From Chaetoderma sp. LZ-2023a (Eukaryota; Mollusca; Caudofoveata; Chaetodermatida; Chaetodermatidae), in assembly GCA_034401795.1 (NCBI GenBank), contig CM067365.1:11892156-11956155 (forward strand): a DNA stretch of 64,000 nucleotides, in the 5' to 3' direction. Shown here in pieces: positions 1 through 12,056 of the stretch. The notes below the pieces were generated by a model. That model saw only the letters and a program-made list of their open reading frames with translations, was not told the DNA's origin and did no database searches. The translations under genes were made by a program, and so were the position numbers. Each line of letters opens with the position of its first letter. Positions within the stretch are counted from its first letter, which is position 1.

Positions 1-206
1 GAGCATCCAACCAGGGACGACATCTGAACTTTGGGGCGTCTTCGCATTGATTGTCTGATGACTCTCTGAATTTTTTGTTGTGATAACTTGCTTCATTGAT
101 TCAAGAGTGTTGTTTCATTCTCGCCAGTCTGTTCACTCTTGCGTAATTTTGATTGCTGGTGCTCTTGTTACTGTGATACCACTTTCCATGGCATAGCCTT
201 ATACAA

Positions 207-1238
207 ATGCATTCTCAAATGCATGGTGAAACATTTAACTACATCAGCCTAGAGTCCGCTGTGCCTCGGGCTCAGTCATCGGGCCGAGTGTATTTCTCTT
301 TTCTTTTTAATGACATGCCTGAAGGACTCAAGTCAACTGTCCCACTATTCACAGACGACACCATCGCATATCTAACAATCTCATTGCAAGCGTACATGAT
401 ACCATTGGAAAACGACCTCGACAACCTGGCATTATGTGAGAAAATTTTGCAAATGGCATTTCATCCAGAAAAGTGCAATTTCCTAACCATCAGCAGAAAA
501 GAAAACACCATATATAATAGCACTACGCTACATGACCACACAGTAATACCCCGACAGCGCGTTGCCATATAACTGATCTGCGGTGGGGTAAACACATAAA
601 TTACACCTGCAAAAAAGCCAATCATGCTATCGGATTCCTAAGACATAACCTAAACATCGGTGCAACGTCAGTGAAGGGAAATGCATACACAACTCTAGTA
701 AGACCAATTGTTGGATATGTCAGCACCGTATGGGATCCATATCACCATGAAAACATCAATCGACTGGAAATGGTATAACAACACGGAGCAAGATATGTCA
801 GTAACATACATCTAAGTAGGTCAAGTGTTGACAATACGCTGGACCACCTGCACTGGAGATCCATCGAAATCAGGAGTCACACACGATTAGCCCTACTTTA
901 CAAAATCGCCAATCATAAGGTATCAATAAGCAAAGAGGGGCGCCTGAGTCACAATATGCACGAACACAGCACCCAGATTCCACCATGCTCGAACGAACAC
1001 ATGAAACAATCCTTCTTCCCTCGCACCATTCGGGAGTGGAACGCCCTGCCACCTGGGATAGAATCAGCATCTACTCTTGTAGCCTTCAAGGCTCAAGTGT
1101 CACCACCAAACTAAATTGGCACTCAATTTTTAACGATTTTTAAAAATCAGTTTTGAACTAATCTTAACGATATGCGGACCCAAATGGCAAAAATAATCAA
1201 CACGTTGATGGAGGCCATTAACCGGCAGAAGAAGAAGC
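207..1238 (+). pseudogene. CR1/jockey-like LINE, reverse transcriptase C-terminal remnant
   Basis: Degenerate reverse transcriptase tail of a non-LTR retrotransposon. The first frame (207-572) reads LFNDMPEGLKS, then LFTDDTIAYLTI, which fits the catalytic (F/Y)ADD box with A changed to T, then FHPEKCNFLTISRK. Near 570 the reading shifts frame and continues as KHINYTCKKANHAIGFLRHN, LVRPIVGYVSTVWDP and FFPRTIREWNALP to a stop at 1112-1114. A TAA inside the frame (777-779) also breaks it. The 3' untranslated tail ends near 1228-1238 in a short GAAGAAGAAG run, as in many CR1-like elements. The endonuclease and the RT fingers are absent, so this is a 5'-truncated dead copy. The family assignment (RT) is firm; the exact clade is inferred. 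Confidence 0.85.
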
Positions 1239-1239
1239 A

Positions 1240-1655
1240 TTCAACGCATTCTTTCCGAATAGACCCCCTCCCCCTCTCTCTCTCTCTCAATTATTAATGC
1301 GCGTGCCATGTAATCATGTAATGCATCGGCGAGTTGATCTCCAGATATTGGCGCTGTCGCACCCATATTCAACTTTGAGGGCCCCACCTTGCAACGTCTT
1401 CTTGTTACTTCCAAGTTTATCATCAAACAGAAAAGGAGATTGGAAATTACCAGACCGCTTGAACTCTGCGGTTGATAAGTTGTCGCATGTTGTCTGATTA
1501 TTCCATAATTGGGCATTTTATTTTCTTATGCCTCCTTCTTGACTGAATGTTATTACTAATAATGCCATCATTGAATTATTTAGTTATTATTTTTATTGAA
1601 TCAGTGTTGATGCCCATATCCGTATATGATGATGATGCTCCACTGAGAGAGAGAC

Positions 1656-1686
<31 letters not shown>

Positions 1687-3300
1687 GAGAGAGAGAGGGA
1701 AGGAGGGAGGGGGGAAGGATGGAGAGAGAGAGAGGATGGAGGGAGGGAGGGAGGGAGGGAGGGAGGGCGAACATGAAGAAATGAAGGAGCTGAACCTGCC
1801 GATGATCACTGTCTTGCTGTGATGTTAAGGTCCTAGCACACATTTCAGGAATTTATGCCTGACCTCTGTATGCAAAGACAGATATGGCGCTGTGGTTGTA
1901 TGCCAACGATGAGATAACGCTTGTTTCCTTCTCTGAAGTCATTAACGGGGCTAAGTTGCTTCTCCTACAGTCTTTCTATTATCTTTTCTGCTTAGATATC
2001 ATATATCAATGGGAACGTTGAATCTAGAAATGGGATGGGATCTCGTGACTGTACTTTGTCATTTGGTCAGGAGAGGTTCACTACCTGTATTTCGGAATTA
2101 TTGGTTTTGATCTTGGCCTCAATGTCTCAATTATGATTTCAGTGTTATTCACGTTGATTCTACCTAACCAGACCATCCCTTCCTTTTCTAACCCGTGTTG
2201 TTTATTTTTGATCTTCTGATATCCACATTTCCTTCAGCCACATACGTGTTACTTCTGTGCTGCACATGCCTGCATGATCCCCAAAACGAGAGCTAATCAC
2301 TTCGCTTGATTGTCCAATTGTTATTTGGCCTGTCTGACATCCTAGCGCAGCTGAGTGTGACATGTATCCCAGACTTCAGCAAAAGACGCTCCCGGTTTGT
2401 TATTGAGACTGATTACACAGAGGCAGATCTGCGTATTCGCAGCTAACCTCATATCTGAGAACATCCCCGCATCCAGCACCTATGATATGTCCAATAACTT
2501 GCCACGTTAAAATTCGTGTCTAAATACACGTGGTCAGCAATCAACTTCAGCTAACCTACGAAGTGCATATTACGAAGGGAAGATGCAATTTAGGACACCT
2601 ATCTTAAAGATCACATTGCATAATGCATGGAACATGTGCAAGACGTGCTATCGACATTTTTAGGCTCAGTGTGCAGATGAGTATTCTTTTGCTTGAATGT
2701 CTACCATTTCGCTTAACAGTCAACATTTGTGTAATTGATTTCTGCTCTCCCACGCTGAACCCATTGACTTGTTGCTGCAAACAGAGATTGATATTCCCTA
2801 GACTGTAAGCGGCTAATATTTACCGTCTCATGGGATAAGGGATTTCTGGACTGTTAAAACTCAACTGATGTGAAACTATGAATATTGAGTGTGTGAATGT
2901 GCGTTTGTAGTATAGAGGACCACTGATTTCAATACAATGCTTTGCTAAAGTCGCTATTAGAACCATCAACAATCCCCAGCAGTTCTACCTCTAGCGGCGA
3001 ATAGGGAGCCACTAGGAATCACGACATTCAAACCACAGACACCATCTTTTATACCATCTTGGTCCAAGAGTTTGCTTCAAGACAGTACCACGACGAGCCA
3101 CCATGCTACTTTAGCATATCCAAAGTTATGGGGCCAGTAGCAATCGCAACCTGCTACATTGCAACTGTAATATATAGGATGACGAGAAGCTCTCAGTGTG
3201 GTTCATTAACCATTACATCAACAATTTGAGGCGCACCATAGCCCAGAGGCTGCCACACCACACAAACCAACTCCATGACCAGCCTAACCTAAGGCTGCCT
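1240..3300. other. intergenic stretch with GA/GGGA repeat, no gene seen
   Basis: I see no recognisable coding sequence. A purine-rich simple repeat (GA changing to GGGA and GGGAGGGA) occupies about 1646-1770. The small open frames over it are products of the repeat. The rest is AT-rich unique-looking sequence without splice-consistent exons I can recognise. Confidence 0.5.
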
Positions 3301-3307
3301 TATAAAG

Positions 3308-3512
3308 GGATCCATTTCAAGCTATGTCCCGCCCATTTCGAACTCAGCTCCGCCCACGTTTTACACGTGCTGGACTCGATTTGAATTTCCAGAATCTAAA
3401 TTTCAAGGTACACACATTTAAGCTGCCTATATTGCTCCCGATCAAAGGAGTTTCAAAATATCCGACATAATTTTTATTAAATTGTAAATTCACCATAGAC
3501 ATGGTTTTTCCC
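3308..3512 (+). mobile_element. MITE family A, diverged subfamily copy
   Basis: Starts with GGGATCCATTTCAAGCTATG and shares with other family-A copies the CCCGCCCA motifs, AATTTCCAGAA, AGTTTCAAAATATCC and the TTTATTAAATTGTAAATTC segment. It lacks a clear central palindrome. Same subfamily as the copies near 20.0, 27.4 and 44.3 kb. Confidence 0.6.
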
Positions 3513-3653
3513 ACGAATTTGGTCAAGGCGATAGGGCAAATTAATTAAATGCAACTGCAGTGGCTATACAATTTCGATTTACATCGCAGAAAGTGTGTAA
3601 ATCCAGATAATTCATGGATGCGGGGTGCAAGCTACCCCAATGGGGGTAGTGTG

Positions 3654-3702
3654 TGCGCGTGTGTGTGTGCGTGCGTTTGTGCGTGCGTGCGTGCGTGTGC
3701 AA
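3654..3702 (+). repeat. (GTGC/GTGT)n simple repeat
   Basis: Alternating purine-pyrimidine GTGCGTGT/GTGCGTGC run. Confidence 0.85.
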
Positions 3703-3737
3703 ATGCCCCTTTACGCTGCCTGGATAAAACGTACAAT

Positions 3738-4080
3738 GGGCCTTTCCATTTTTAGCTATGCCCCGCCCATCGCCATCACTAGCTAAGCTCCACCCACACC
3801 TCGCCGTGTTGGGATTGATCGATCCCGAATGCCCTAACTATCAATTTCCTGAAAACTATACAGGTAAGCTGTTGAATATTTTGTAACTATTCAACAGAAT
3901 ATTTATTAAATAGTAAAGACATACAATTCTTACAAGAATGCATTGCCCGTCTTCAAATATGCGTTTGTGATGTACTTATCGACGTCATTCATTATGATGT
4001 CATTCTACACGTCGCGTAGTTGATTATGACGTCATAGGATGGATTGATAAAGTGGAAAGGTCATAAGTGACTGACCTTTC
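3738..4080 (+). mobile_element. MITE family A copy
   Basis: Left end CCTTTCCATTTTTAGCTATG followed by CCCCGCCCATC; right part has the TTTATTAAATAGTAAAGACA segment and GATTATGACGTCATAGGATG, ending TGGAAAGGTCA. The central palindrome is mostly deleted. A TGACGTCA octamer lies at 4027-4034. Confidence 0.75.
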
Positions 4081-5329
4081 GATTTTCGTTACGGAGCTAA
4101 CAAGTGAGATTATTGATTATGACATCAGATACTCGAATGACAGATCGGATCCAACCACTATGTGCCATCACGCGCCGTTAGCTTTCTCTGGTTGCGCCCA
4201 TTAATCAAGGCTTAACAGTAGCCGGTATGTTTCTATTATTCATTTCCCATTACTATGCTAGCGTGTCATTATTATGAGAACAGGACTGGTGTATGATGCC
4301 ACTGGCGGATTGGTGTGATGTGTTAAACGGTTCTGCTGCGAATTCCAATTCAAAGAACCGGGATCGATCATGCGTTCAGACATACAATCAAGGGGTAGGA
4401 TAAAAGCCTGTTCAGTGGCGTAGCTAGATTTTAATGTGCAGGGGAGCAAGTAGTACAAAAAAGGCGCCAATGGCACGAGTAGTGATGGGATCAGGGGAAA
4501 ATTTTTGTAAATCTATGACCCTTCCTGCATTTCCAGAGGTAAATATAGACCATGAGTTGGGTGTTAAATTATTATATGTTGAATACCTGAAGTTGGATAG
4601 GAACTGAAATTGGAGGTGGGTTGCGGGATGCACTCCAGCCCGACCCCCGACCCCAACCCCACCACCCCACCACACCCCACCCCCAACCCCCGCTAGTGGC
4701 TGCGACTACATGCTTTCATAAATTCAAAACAATGTAAGCTAACTGTATACTGCTGGTCAGCTTAGAACAGAGATGGTGGGCAGGGTTGTCATGGTTGTTG
4801 CTTGAAACTATGAGAAATCAATCAAATGCCCAATGGTAGGATTGGTATGGGTGTTCATAATTACTGGCTCAAACATCTCTCAATTGACTTTGGGTCAAAT
4901 TATTTTCAAAATCGTCAAGTTTCCTGTGCGGTTGCCTTTAAATTGAGATAATGATCGTGATCCGTGAAAGGGTTACTGAATAAAATTGTAAATGCTGGAA
5001 ACTAGTTTTGTTTCGTATGAAGCTCTCAGGACTCAATTTCAAGCAATGGCGTTCAGTCAAATTATTTATAAAATAGTCAACAGGTGTCCTGTGTATTTGC
5101 ATTGAAATCCATGTTAGACGATGCCTTTAATTGGTAAAAGATTTAATGATCAAACTGGTAAATGATAGGAAAAGTGAAAACTGAGGACGGTATATAGTAT
5201 ACAGCAATCTCAAATCAATTACAAGGGAACCACATATGCACTTTTTTACCGGAGACAGCAAAGCCTTCCACCAACACATTTCATGTCTGGTTGTTTTGAT
5301 ATTCATATAATATCTGTTGCACGACGCAA

Positions 5330-5972
5330 CTACACCAGCCTCTTTCTCGTAGGCTTCATCCTAGCAACGTAATCTATTACTTTATTACATTCCAGTTCAG
5401 TAGCCAACTGTATTTCGATGGAAAACAAAGCTAATGCGGACAGTCTATCTTCACCCATTTAGAACTAAGGTAGGACTTGCAGAGTTTGAGTCGGCTAAAT
5501 GACCGTTCAGCAACGGCGCTACTTATTGGCAACGTCAGAAAAATGTGGTGCAATGTGAACACGCTGGGATAAAACGAACACATGCCATTGGAGATCATGA
5601 ATTTTAGTATTACTTACATTATCTGTGTCATCAAAATGTTTTGGATCTAAATCACTAAATTTAGAAGCCACGTTTGTAAAATTATCGAATCTTTTACTTA
5701 TGCTATTTATAACAGGATCCAGTGACACTACATATGATTCAACTATACATTTCCCTCGTGCATCAGATATTCTTTCGTCCTCTGTAGTTTCCTCATAGAA
5801 CCTTTTTCGTTTACGTACTCGCTGCTGCTTGTATTATGTAGTAATATCACATAGTCCAGCCAACTCAGTTTCTTCATTCTCTATCTGTTTGAATTCAGAT
5901 TCATAGTCATTTCGCATCTTTTTCATTTCATTTTCGAAAAAGTGGACCAAATGAGATGCTGTTACCAGATCT
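5330..5972 (-). pseudogene. hAT transposase C-terminal half (ZMYM-type/hAT dimerisation region), broken
   Basis: Read from 5972 downward, one frame gives HLVHFFENEMKKMRNDYESE, ENEETELAGLCD, a TAA stop (5834-5836), RVRKRKRFYEE, IVESYVVSLDPVINSISKRF and a variable stretch. A one-base frameshift near 5525 leads into PISSAVAERSFSRLKLCKSY, then GEDRLSALALFSIE, stopping at 5330-5332. The last part is the hAT C-terminal dimerisation region: (L)P-x-S/T-x-A-x-AERSFS-x-LK followed by a short helical block with LA-L-SIE. This is typical of the hAT transposases that animal genomes annotate as zinc finger MYM-type protein 1-like. The N-terminal zinc finger and first catalytic Asp are not recognisable. It lies inside the terminal repeats of the fossil hAT element and is not a working gene. 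Confidence 0.8.
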
Positions 5973-6286
5973 AGACTACTTGTATGTAAATATCAAACTA
6001 AATTGAATGACTAAGAACTCGTAAGTATTGACTGTCATCAGAATACCCTTTTCCCCAGCGAGATGTTTGGGGGTACAGTTTTTTTACCCCACCATCCACA
6101 ATTCTTTGCAGGGCAACTACTATCGCTGGTAAGGTATGCACAACTGCCTCTACTGATGACTTTCTGGATTCCAATCGTTAGTGCAAAGCTTCTTTAGAGT
6201 GAATGACATTCCCAATATTTCAATTGTTGTGCCGATATGTATAGGGTTGGATCCCCTACATAATGAGCCTATGGCTCTGTAGCTCA

Positions 6287-6288
<2 letters not shown>

Positions 6289-6333
<45 letters not shown>
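6289..6333 (+). repeat. (CT)n microsatellite
   Basis: About 45 bp of pure CT, inside the fossil hAT element. Confidence 0.95.
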
Positions 6334-6336
<3 letters not shown>

Positions 6337-7458
6337 CCCCACCCCACCCCTCTCTCTCTCCACTCACGTTGCACACGCGCACATAATTTAACCGCCAATT
6401 TTGGGAGGATGGGCTCAGGGAGAGAGGCCCCAGGGGAGCGACCGCTCCCGCTGCTCCCTACTGGCTACGCTACGGGATCTGTTCCATTCTTCATTCACAT
6501 GACATCTCATTCAGATGAGATATACAACCATTAGCCCCCTCTCACGTGGACGCTGTGCTGCGGTAAACAGAACTCAGTCGGAGTGTCAGGCCCTGTACCA
6601 GGAGGTCCGTTATGAATACGCTGTGATAGTGTAAATATAATCTACGTCATAGTTGTCAGCTCTGCAATCGGTGATTCAATGAGCCAATACCTGAAGCCTG
6701 TAATACGACTATCACGAGACGCTTGGTACGGGTGTGTGTGTGAAATGGAACACACTGCGCGGCATAGTTGTCTGTCTAATCCCATAGTGTGAATACTAAC
6801 TTAGAAAATCTACTATATCTACGTCACCGTCAACAGCTCAAGTGGTCAGTGATCCCATATCTGAACCGGTAAATAACATACTGTATCACACATCGTGGCC
6901 GTCAGCACTCTTGTCCCCAAAGAGAAAATCAGGTTTCTTGTAGCCACCTCCTCTATGTCCTCTATATAAACACAACTAATACAATACCATACATACACAC
7001 ATTTCTATTATATTATATACGACACGAATAATACACAATTCTAAGAAATTGTAGTTTTATATCCATGTTTACACACGAACAGCTTGGGTGGGTGTATTTT
7101 ACATTAATCAATGTCCGTATTTCGCGGTAAATCACATTTGATCAGCAACGTGGTTCTAAATATCGTACTTATATGTTTGCATGATCATCATGATAAGACA
7201 GAATGTACAGGTATCCGCTTTAATTCTGGTCTAGAAATACTCAAATTCTGAGTTTGTTAAGGCCACCTATAGAACCAGATCGAAGAACAGCTGGTATTAG
7301 GTTTAGATAGACCAGTGTGACCAGGAAATGTTGCTTTGCTCCGCCAACCCAATAGTAAAATAATGAACGGTATCTATTAAACAAAAAAAAAGTTGCCAAA
7401 ATTTAGAATATAGCGCGGAAACATGACTGACATGCTTACCTGAATATCCAATAGATCA

Positions 7459-7740
7459 ATCCAGTTTTAGCTATGCCACGCCCATCTCTAGCTAAGCTCC
7501 ACCCACATTTTGATCGTGTTGCCTGTGGCAGCAACAGCGTAAGTCAAATTAGTTTCAAAATATTCAACAGCATGTTTATTAAATAGTAAAGCCACAAGGA
7601 TACCTTGGCGGACTATTAAGTGACTCTGATGGACTTAATTACGCCATTCATGAATTAAATGACTATGACGTCAGCCTGCGTGCGGTGTCGCTGATTATGG
7701 CGTCATATGATTGATCGATCGACTGGATTCATCTATTGTT
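7459..7740 (+). mobile_element. MITE family A copy
   Basis: Begins CCAGTTTTAGCTATGCCACG; carries CAGCAACAGCG, AGTTTCAAAATATTCAACAG and TTTATTAAATAGTAAAG. The left arm of the central palindrome is lost. A TGACGTCA octamer lies at 7666-7673. Confidence 0.75.
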
Positions 7741-10524
7741 AAAACGTACACTGAAGACACTGATGGAGCGGAAATCACCGGCCCAGACAACATCACAGAC
7801 GAAATGCTGCTGCATCCTGTCCCTGTTTCCATGCGGTAGATACTAGATGGACAGACGTTAGAACATAAGCTGGGGAAGGGGCGATGTTCCACACGTCTGG
7901 TAAGATGCCATAATATGACTAATGCTGTTAAAAGGAAAGAACAATGCCCGGCCTGATAGTTTCAGTCTCAGAGAGAGTTTCCGCAACGAAGTCCTAGGTA
8001 GTTTAATATAAACTAGTATACCCCTAACACACGCACAAAGAAAATAGTGTTGTTGTGAGAGGAAAGTGTCTTGCATGGGCCTCCGTCACAGGAAAATGCC
8101 TTCAACGCCAAAGCGGAGGAAAACAGCTGACAAAAAGGGCCACTCTTTTGTTCAACAGAAAATGCCAAGTGCTGAAAATCCTAGTAAAGCTACTGTTAAG
8201 GGTGTTGCACGCTGGTTTACGTGAAGACTGGATGAACGATTTCCGAAGAATTCCCAGGTCACCATCTTATGTAATTCCAAAGTTCCTGCATTGGTAGTTG
8301 CCGCTTTATTTATGCGGGCCTTCTGCTACATCCTAACCTACCATTTAGGTGTTAGTAATGAAAACAAGCTTTGGCCGCAAGGATTACTACCTAACTTTAG
8401 ATACAGTTATCCATTGGGCGCAGATGCTCAGCTTCCCGTATGTCACCCTGCATAGCATCTACCTCCAAGGACAGTGTGCGTACATGTCACGGAACAAAGC
8501 CCCGAATCAAATAACAATCCAGTCACCTGGTTCCACAACCACATATAACATCACCAGACGAGTTTCACAGTTCACATAAGCAATTTTAAACACTGACATG
8601 TCTTTATGGTGGGCTGGAGAGATGGATATCCATCGCGAGCAACCTTCACATGAGGGTGTGACGAGCTCCAACGCTTCATCCAGACACTGCAACGAATTGG
8701 ATGGAGATCCGCATCTCGTCCGTCACCGTGTGCTACGGAGCTAAAATTTTAACCTGTCGTTAGGGTTATTTTCCAACATGCCCAGATGCACTGCAGGCCG
8801 GTACTATCACATATATAAATAAATATTATTATTTCGCAGTGCTTCCTACTTTGGCAGGGGAATCTACCTAATAAGTATCCGAAGACACAAGGGGGCATGT
8901 ATGTAAATCGGCACTTTAACTATCACCGCTCAGAAACCTCTGATAGCTTCCCAGGGTCGGATCCGGTAAACGTGTCAATTGGGAATCCAAACAATTAATA
9001 AGCCATAAGGCTGGTGGATGAGTGGAAAGAGACAATAACTTGCTATAGATATGAGACCCTATAGGTCACTTGGCCAATTTTACACAACCTTGCCAGTGCG
9101 TGGAGCTACACTACTACAACAACTGGAAAAGAGGCGTACACTATTCATCTCCAATTAAGAAATTGTCCCTAACCACTTTAAACCCATCCTATCGAGCTGA
9201 ATAGCCAGGTTTAGTCGGTAACATGTCAGGCTCAAACAATTAGACCTCAGTCTAAAATTGATGCTGGCGGGAATAGTGATGCAGATATAATGTTGCTGTA
9301 TAATATTTCCTAGCATCCTGCGTTCTAGAGGTTTTTTTTAATAAATAAACAAAACATATGAACTAGATGGCTACTTGCCATATGCACAACCAACCAATAC
9401 ACAACTTACGGATACGAAGATGATGAAATGATAATTAAAGTATCACAGGTCACTAGACCTAACGGTGTGGCTAGTTGAAAGCACCACAGTAAACAAGGAT
9501 AATATGAACAGTATGAAACAGAAATTATAAGAATGTGGTCCTAGGACCGGTACGGTACCCATTAGTCATCAGTACCTTTATACGGGAATAATTAACAGTT
9601 TATAATTAAACGTACAATAGTATAGCTACTTGAGTACCTATTGGTCATCGGTATGGAATTTGTTCACTAGTTACTGAAATTGAGGTGCTATTACACTTGT
9701 AGCATGAGATGACATGTTCTCAGAGCTGGAAAGATTTCCGCAGGAAGACATCCGCAGGCAGGTCTCCGCAGGCAGTATATAGTACAATCTCAGGACAGGT
9801 AACAGAACAGTTCAAGAATGTCCACTAGATAGTCTTATAGCTGATACACAATCACAGCAGTGGTTGTACAGTTTTCTGTCTGGCGACGGAGGTATGAAAG
9901 TTAAGAGTAACCCATTAACAGGGAGGGTTACTTATATAATAACATTGCATGTACATTCACTGGCACACGGTGCCACCCAGACTGGTCGAAAGTTAAAATA
10001 TCACACACGACATGCAGTGTGGAAGTTGAAGTCCACTTTTCAGCATGGTTGGCAGATCCGGCGAGTCATCCACCAAGAACCACCATTGGCTCTACATTCC
10101 ATAGGATTACATTCCGGGCCCACATGGCCCGTCCATAGGAAGACGCCCTTAAGAAGGTTAGGAAGCGGGAGTTTATACTTTTAAATTTAGTTTATTACCT
10201 CGGATGGGCCGTCCGAGGGTGTACAAAAACTGTGGAAGCTGAGGACTCCTTACCACCGTGGATGAGCTGAAATCCGAGAGGCACTGGATGAAGTAGGAAT
10301 CACCATAGGTGGTTACACACATCAATCCCGATGGTCCAGTCGTCCTGCGCAGGCTGACTTCCACGCCGGTGCCGCTCCTGATTCTCGATTTTTCACCACT
10401 TTTATACTCTCCAGGATGTTAGCTCTGGGTGCCTCAGCCAATCACCGACCGAGCCCTAGCCAATCAGCATGCTGCATAGGTGGCGACGTAGTTATCACGT
10501 GTACAGAGCACTCCCTATTTTGTT

Positions 10525-10526
<2 letters not shown>
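7741..10526. other. intergenic stretch, no gene recognised
   Basis: No exon I can defend. Just after the MITE the + frame reads GPDNITDEMLL (about 7775-7810), which resembles the start of a LINE reverse transcriptase (GPDxIxxEML), but it is too short to call. A short G+C-richer stretch at 10180-10400 has a 63-residue minus-strand frame without known motifs. Confidence 0.4.

Positions 10527-10619
<93 letters not shown>
10527..10619. repeat. (TA)n microsatellite, 93 bp
   Basis: Uninterrupted TA dinucleotides; self-complementary and able to form a cruciform. Open frames through it are artefacts. Confidence 0.97.
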
Positions 10620-10620
<1 letters not shown>

Positions 10621-10908
10621 GCTATTAAGACATCAAGGCAAAATTTCAAGTATAATTTAGCGAGGAGCTTCGATGATAACTCGGCCATTTCTGGACCGAT
10701 TTTAAAACTGTAAAAGGTATTGTAAGCCTCGTCTCATTCCGGTCTTGATTGGTACCCGGAACCACGAGAAGCACGAGAACGGTACAGTTTAAAGAAAATA
10801 CTGTTACCGTCTCGGTACGCTATAAGTACATACTCGCTCCCAATCTGGACATATGTTGTCAAGGAAGCTCTGACGCGCACGCATGCGCACTACGCGTTCT
10901 GACGGACT

Positions 10909-10972
10909 TTTTAACGAAAACCTCTCCTATAGGGCTCATTTTTAACGAAAACCTCTCCTATAGGGCTCATAT
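10909..10972 (+). repeat. 31-bp tandem duplication
   Basis: The unit TTTTTAACGAAAACCTCTCC followed by TATAGGGCTCA occurs twice head to tail with no differences seen, suggesting recent duplication. Confidence 0.8.
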
Positions 10973-11074
10973 ACGCATACTATCCTACCCAGGGGTGGGG
11001 TGGGCTTAGAGCGAATCCGAGATTGCCGTTCCGTACACAGCTTAAGACGGCGGGTACCCGTCGCTTGATCCGCG

Positions 11075-11150
11075 CTACACGCGCGCATGCATGCGCGCGC
11101 GCGTGCGTGCGCGCGTGCGTGCGTGTGTGTGTGTGTGTGGGGGGGGGGGT
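11075..11150 (+). repeat. (GCGT)n/(GT)n/(G)n simple repeat
   Basis: Alternating purine-pyrimidine GCGCGTGC/GTGT tract ending in a run of about ten G. Confidence 0.9.
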
Positions 11151-11394
11151 GTATGTGCACAATATAATTACTAGAAATTGGCGATTTAATTCAATCGCCC
11201 GTTTAATATAATGTCCAGTGCGACAACAAACTTAGTTGTAACAAAAAGTGATTAACTTATATAACTGAACACTGGAACCGATTTGAATGTAGCTTTTTAC
11301 TGATTAGCATTTTATCACCAATATCATTGTCACTGTTATCGGCATCTCATATTTGTATATACCTTGTATATTGGCTAATGCATACACACGATTG

Positions 11395-11525
11395 TCCTTG
11401 GCAGCGGCACAACATGGTACACCCAATTTTGGCTGATGCCCAGTTACACCTGTTACTAAACATGTCTGATCAGGCCGACAGCGACACATGTTCAAATATG
11501 CTTCTATTGTAGATTGCAGGAAAGC
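11395..11525 (-). pseudogene. cysteine-rich transposon-type fragment (copy 1)
   Basis: Read on the minus strand, one frame gives NRCNWASAKIGCTMLCRCQG, with Cys spacing C-x-W/C-x6-C-x3-C-x-C. The same peptide block (NRCNCASAKIVCSALCHCQE) is found at 16.19-16.26 kb on the + strand, and the nucleotides of the two copies match along more than 100 bp. C-x-C-rich blocks of this kind are common at the C-termini of proteins of repetitive elements in invertebrates. The parent element is not identified. Both copies have frame breaks and neither looks functional. Confidence 0.4.
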
Positions 11526-11527
11526 TA

Positions 11528-11895
11528 ATGGACCTTTCCATCTTTAGCTATGCCCCGCCCATCTCTAGCTAAGCTCCACCCACACCTCGCTCGTAGTGGG
11601 ATCGATCGCGCTCTGAACTTCCTGACTTTCAATTTCCAAAAAACTGTAGAGGTAAGCTGTTGAATATTTTGAAACTAATTTGACTGGACGCCGTTGCTGC
11701 CTATGGCAGCAACAGCGTCCAGTCAAATTAGTTTCAAAATATTCAACAGCGTCTTTATTAAATAGTAGAGACATACAATTCCTACAACGGGCCTAATAGA
11801 ATCATTTATGACGTGGTGGTTATGGCGTCATCCTACACGCGGCTTAGCTGATTATGGCGTCATATGACGTCAGACGATAGATGGATACTCTGGAA
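11528..11895 (+). mobile_element. MITE family A copy with near-perfect central palindrome
   Basis: Full-length copy starting CCTTTCCATCTTTAGCTATG and ending near TGGATACTCTGGAA. The core 11656-11750 is a palindrome of two 46-nt arms around the loop TAT; I find a single mismatch between the arms. A TGACGTCA octamer lies at 11865-11872. Confidence 0.9.
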
Positions 11896-12056
11896 CTGTT
11901 AATTCAGGAGCAGATGGACATGCCTATGCAGCTTCAGAAAACCATACATTGACTCTGGTTGTGAACATATATTCGCTAGGCTGTGCATAGCAGTTGCTGA
12001 TCAATATAACTAGCTTTCTTTATAGCATCCGTAATGGCTGCATTTAAAGATGCAAT

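Larger units (their letters stand above)
4412..6473 (-). mobile_element. fossil hAT DNA transposon (about 2.06 kb)
   Basis: Left end CAGTGGCGTAGCTAG and right end CTGGCTACGCTACGG are inverted copies with few mismatches, as in hAT elements with CAGTGGCGTAGC termini. The flanking 8-mers (agcctgtt and gatctgtt) share only the last five bases, so the target duplication is weak. The interior holds hAT transposase remnants on the minus strand (separate entry), a homopolymer-rich stretch near 4640-4690 and a CT repeat near 6290. Inferred to be a long-dead copy. Confidence 0.75.

Noticed and set aside
1241..1516. 91-residue minus-strand frame
   Set aside because: No recognisable motif; overlaps a CT repeat at its C-terminal end; no splice context.
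7775..7830. LINE RT start (GPDNITDEMLL)
   Set aside because: Only about 11 residues fit and no flanking RT motif supports it.
10416..10660. YIYIYI-rich frames
   Set aside because: Translations of the TA repeat.
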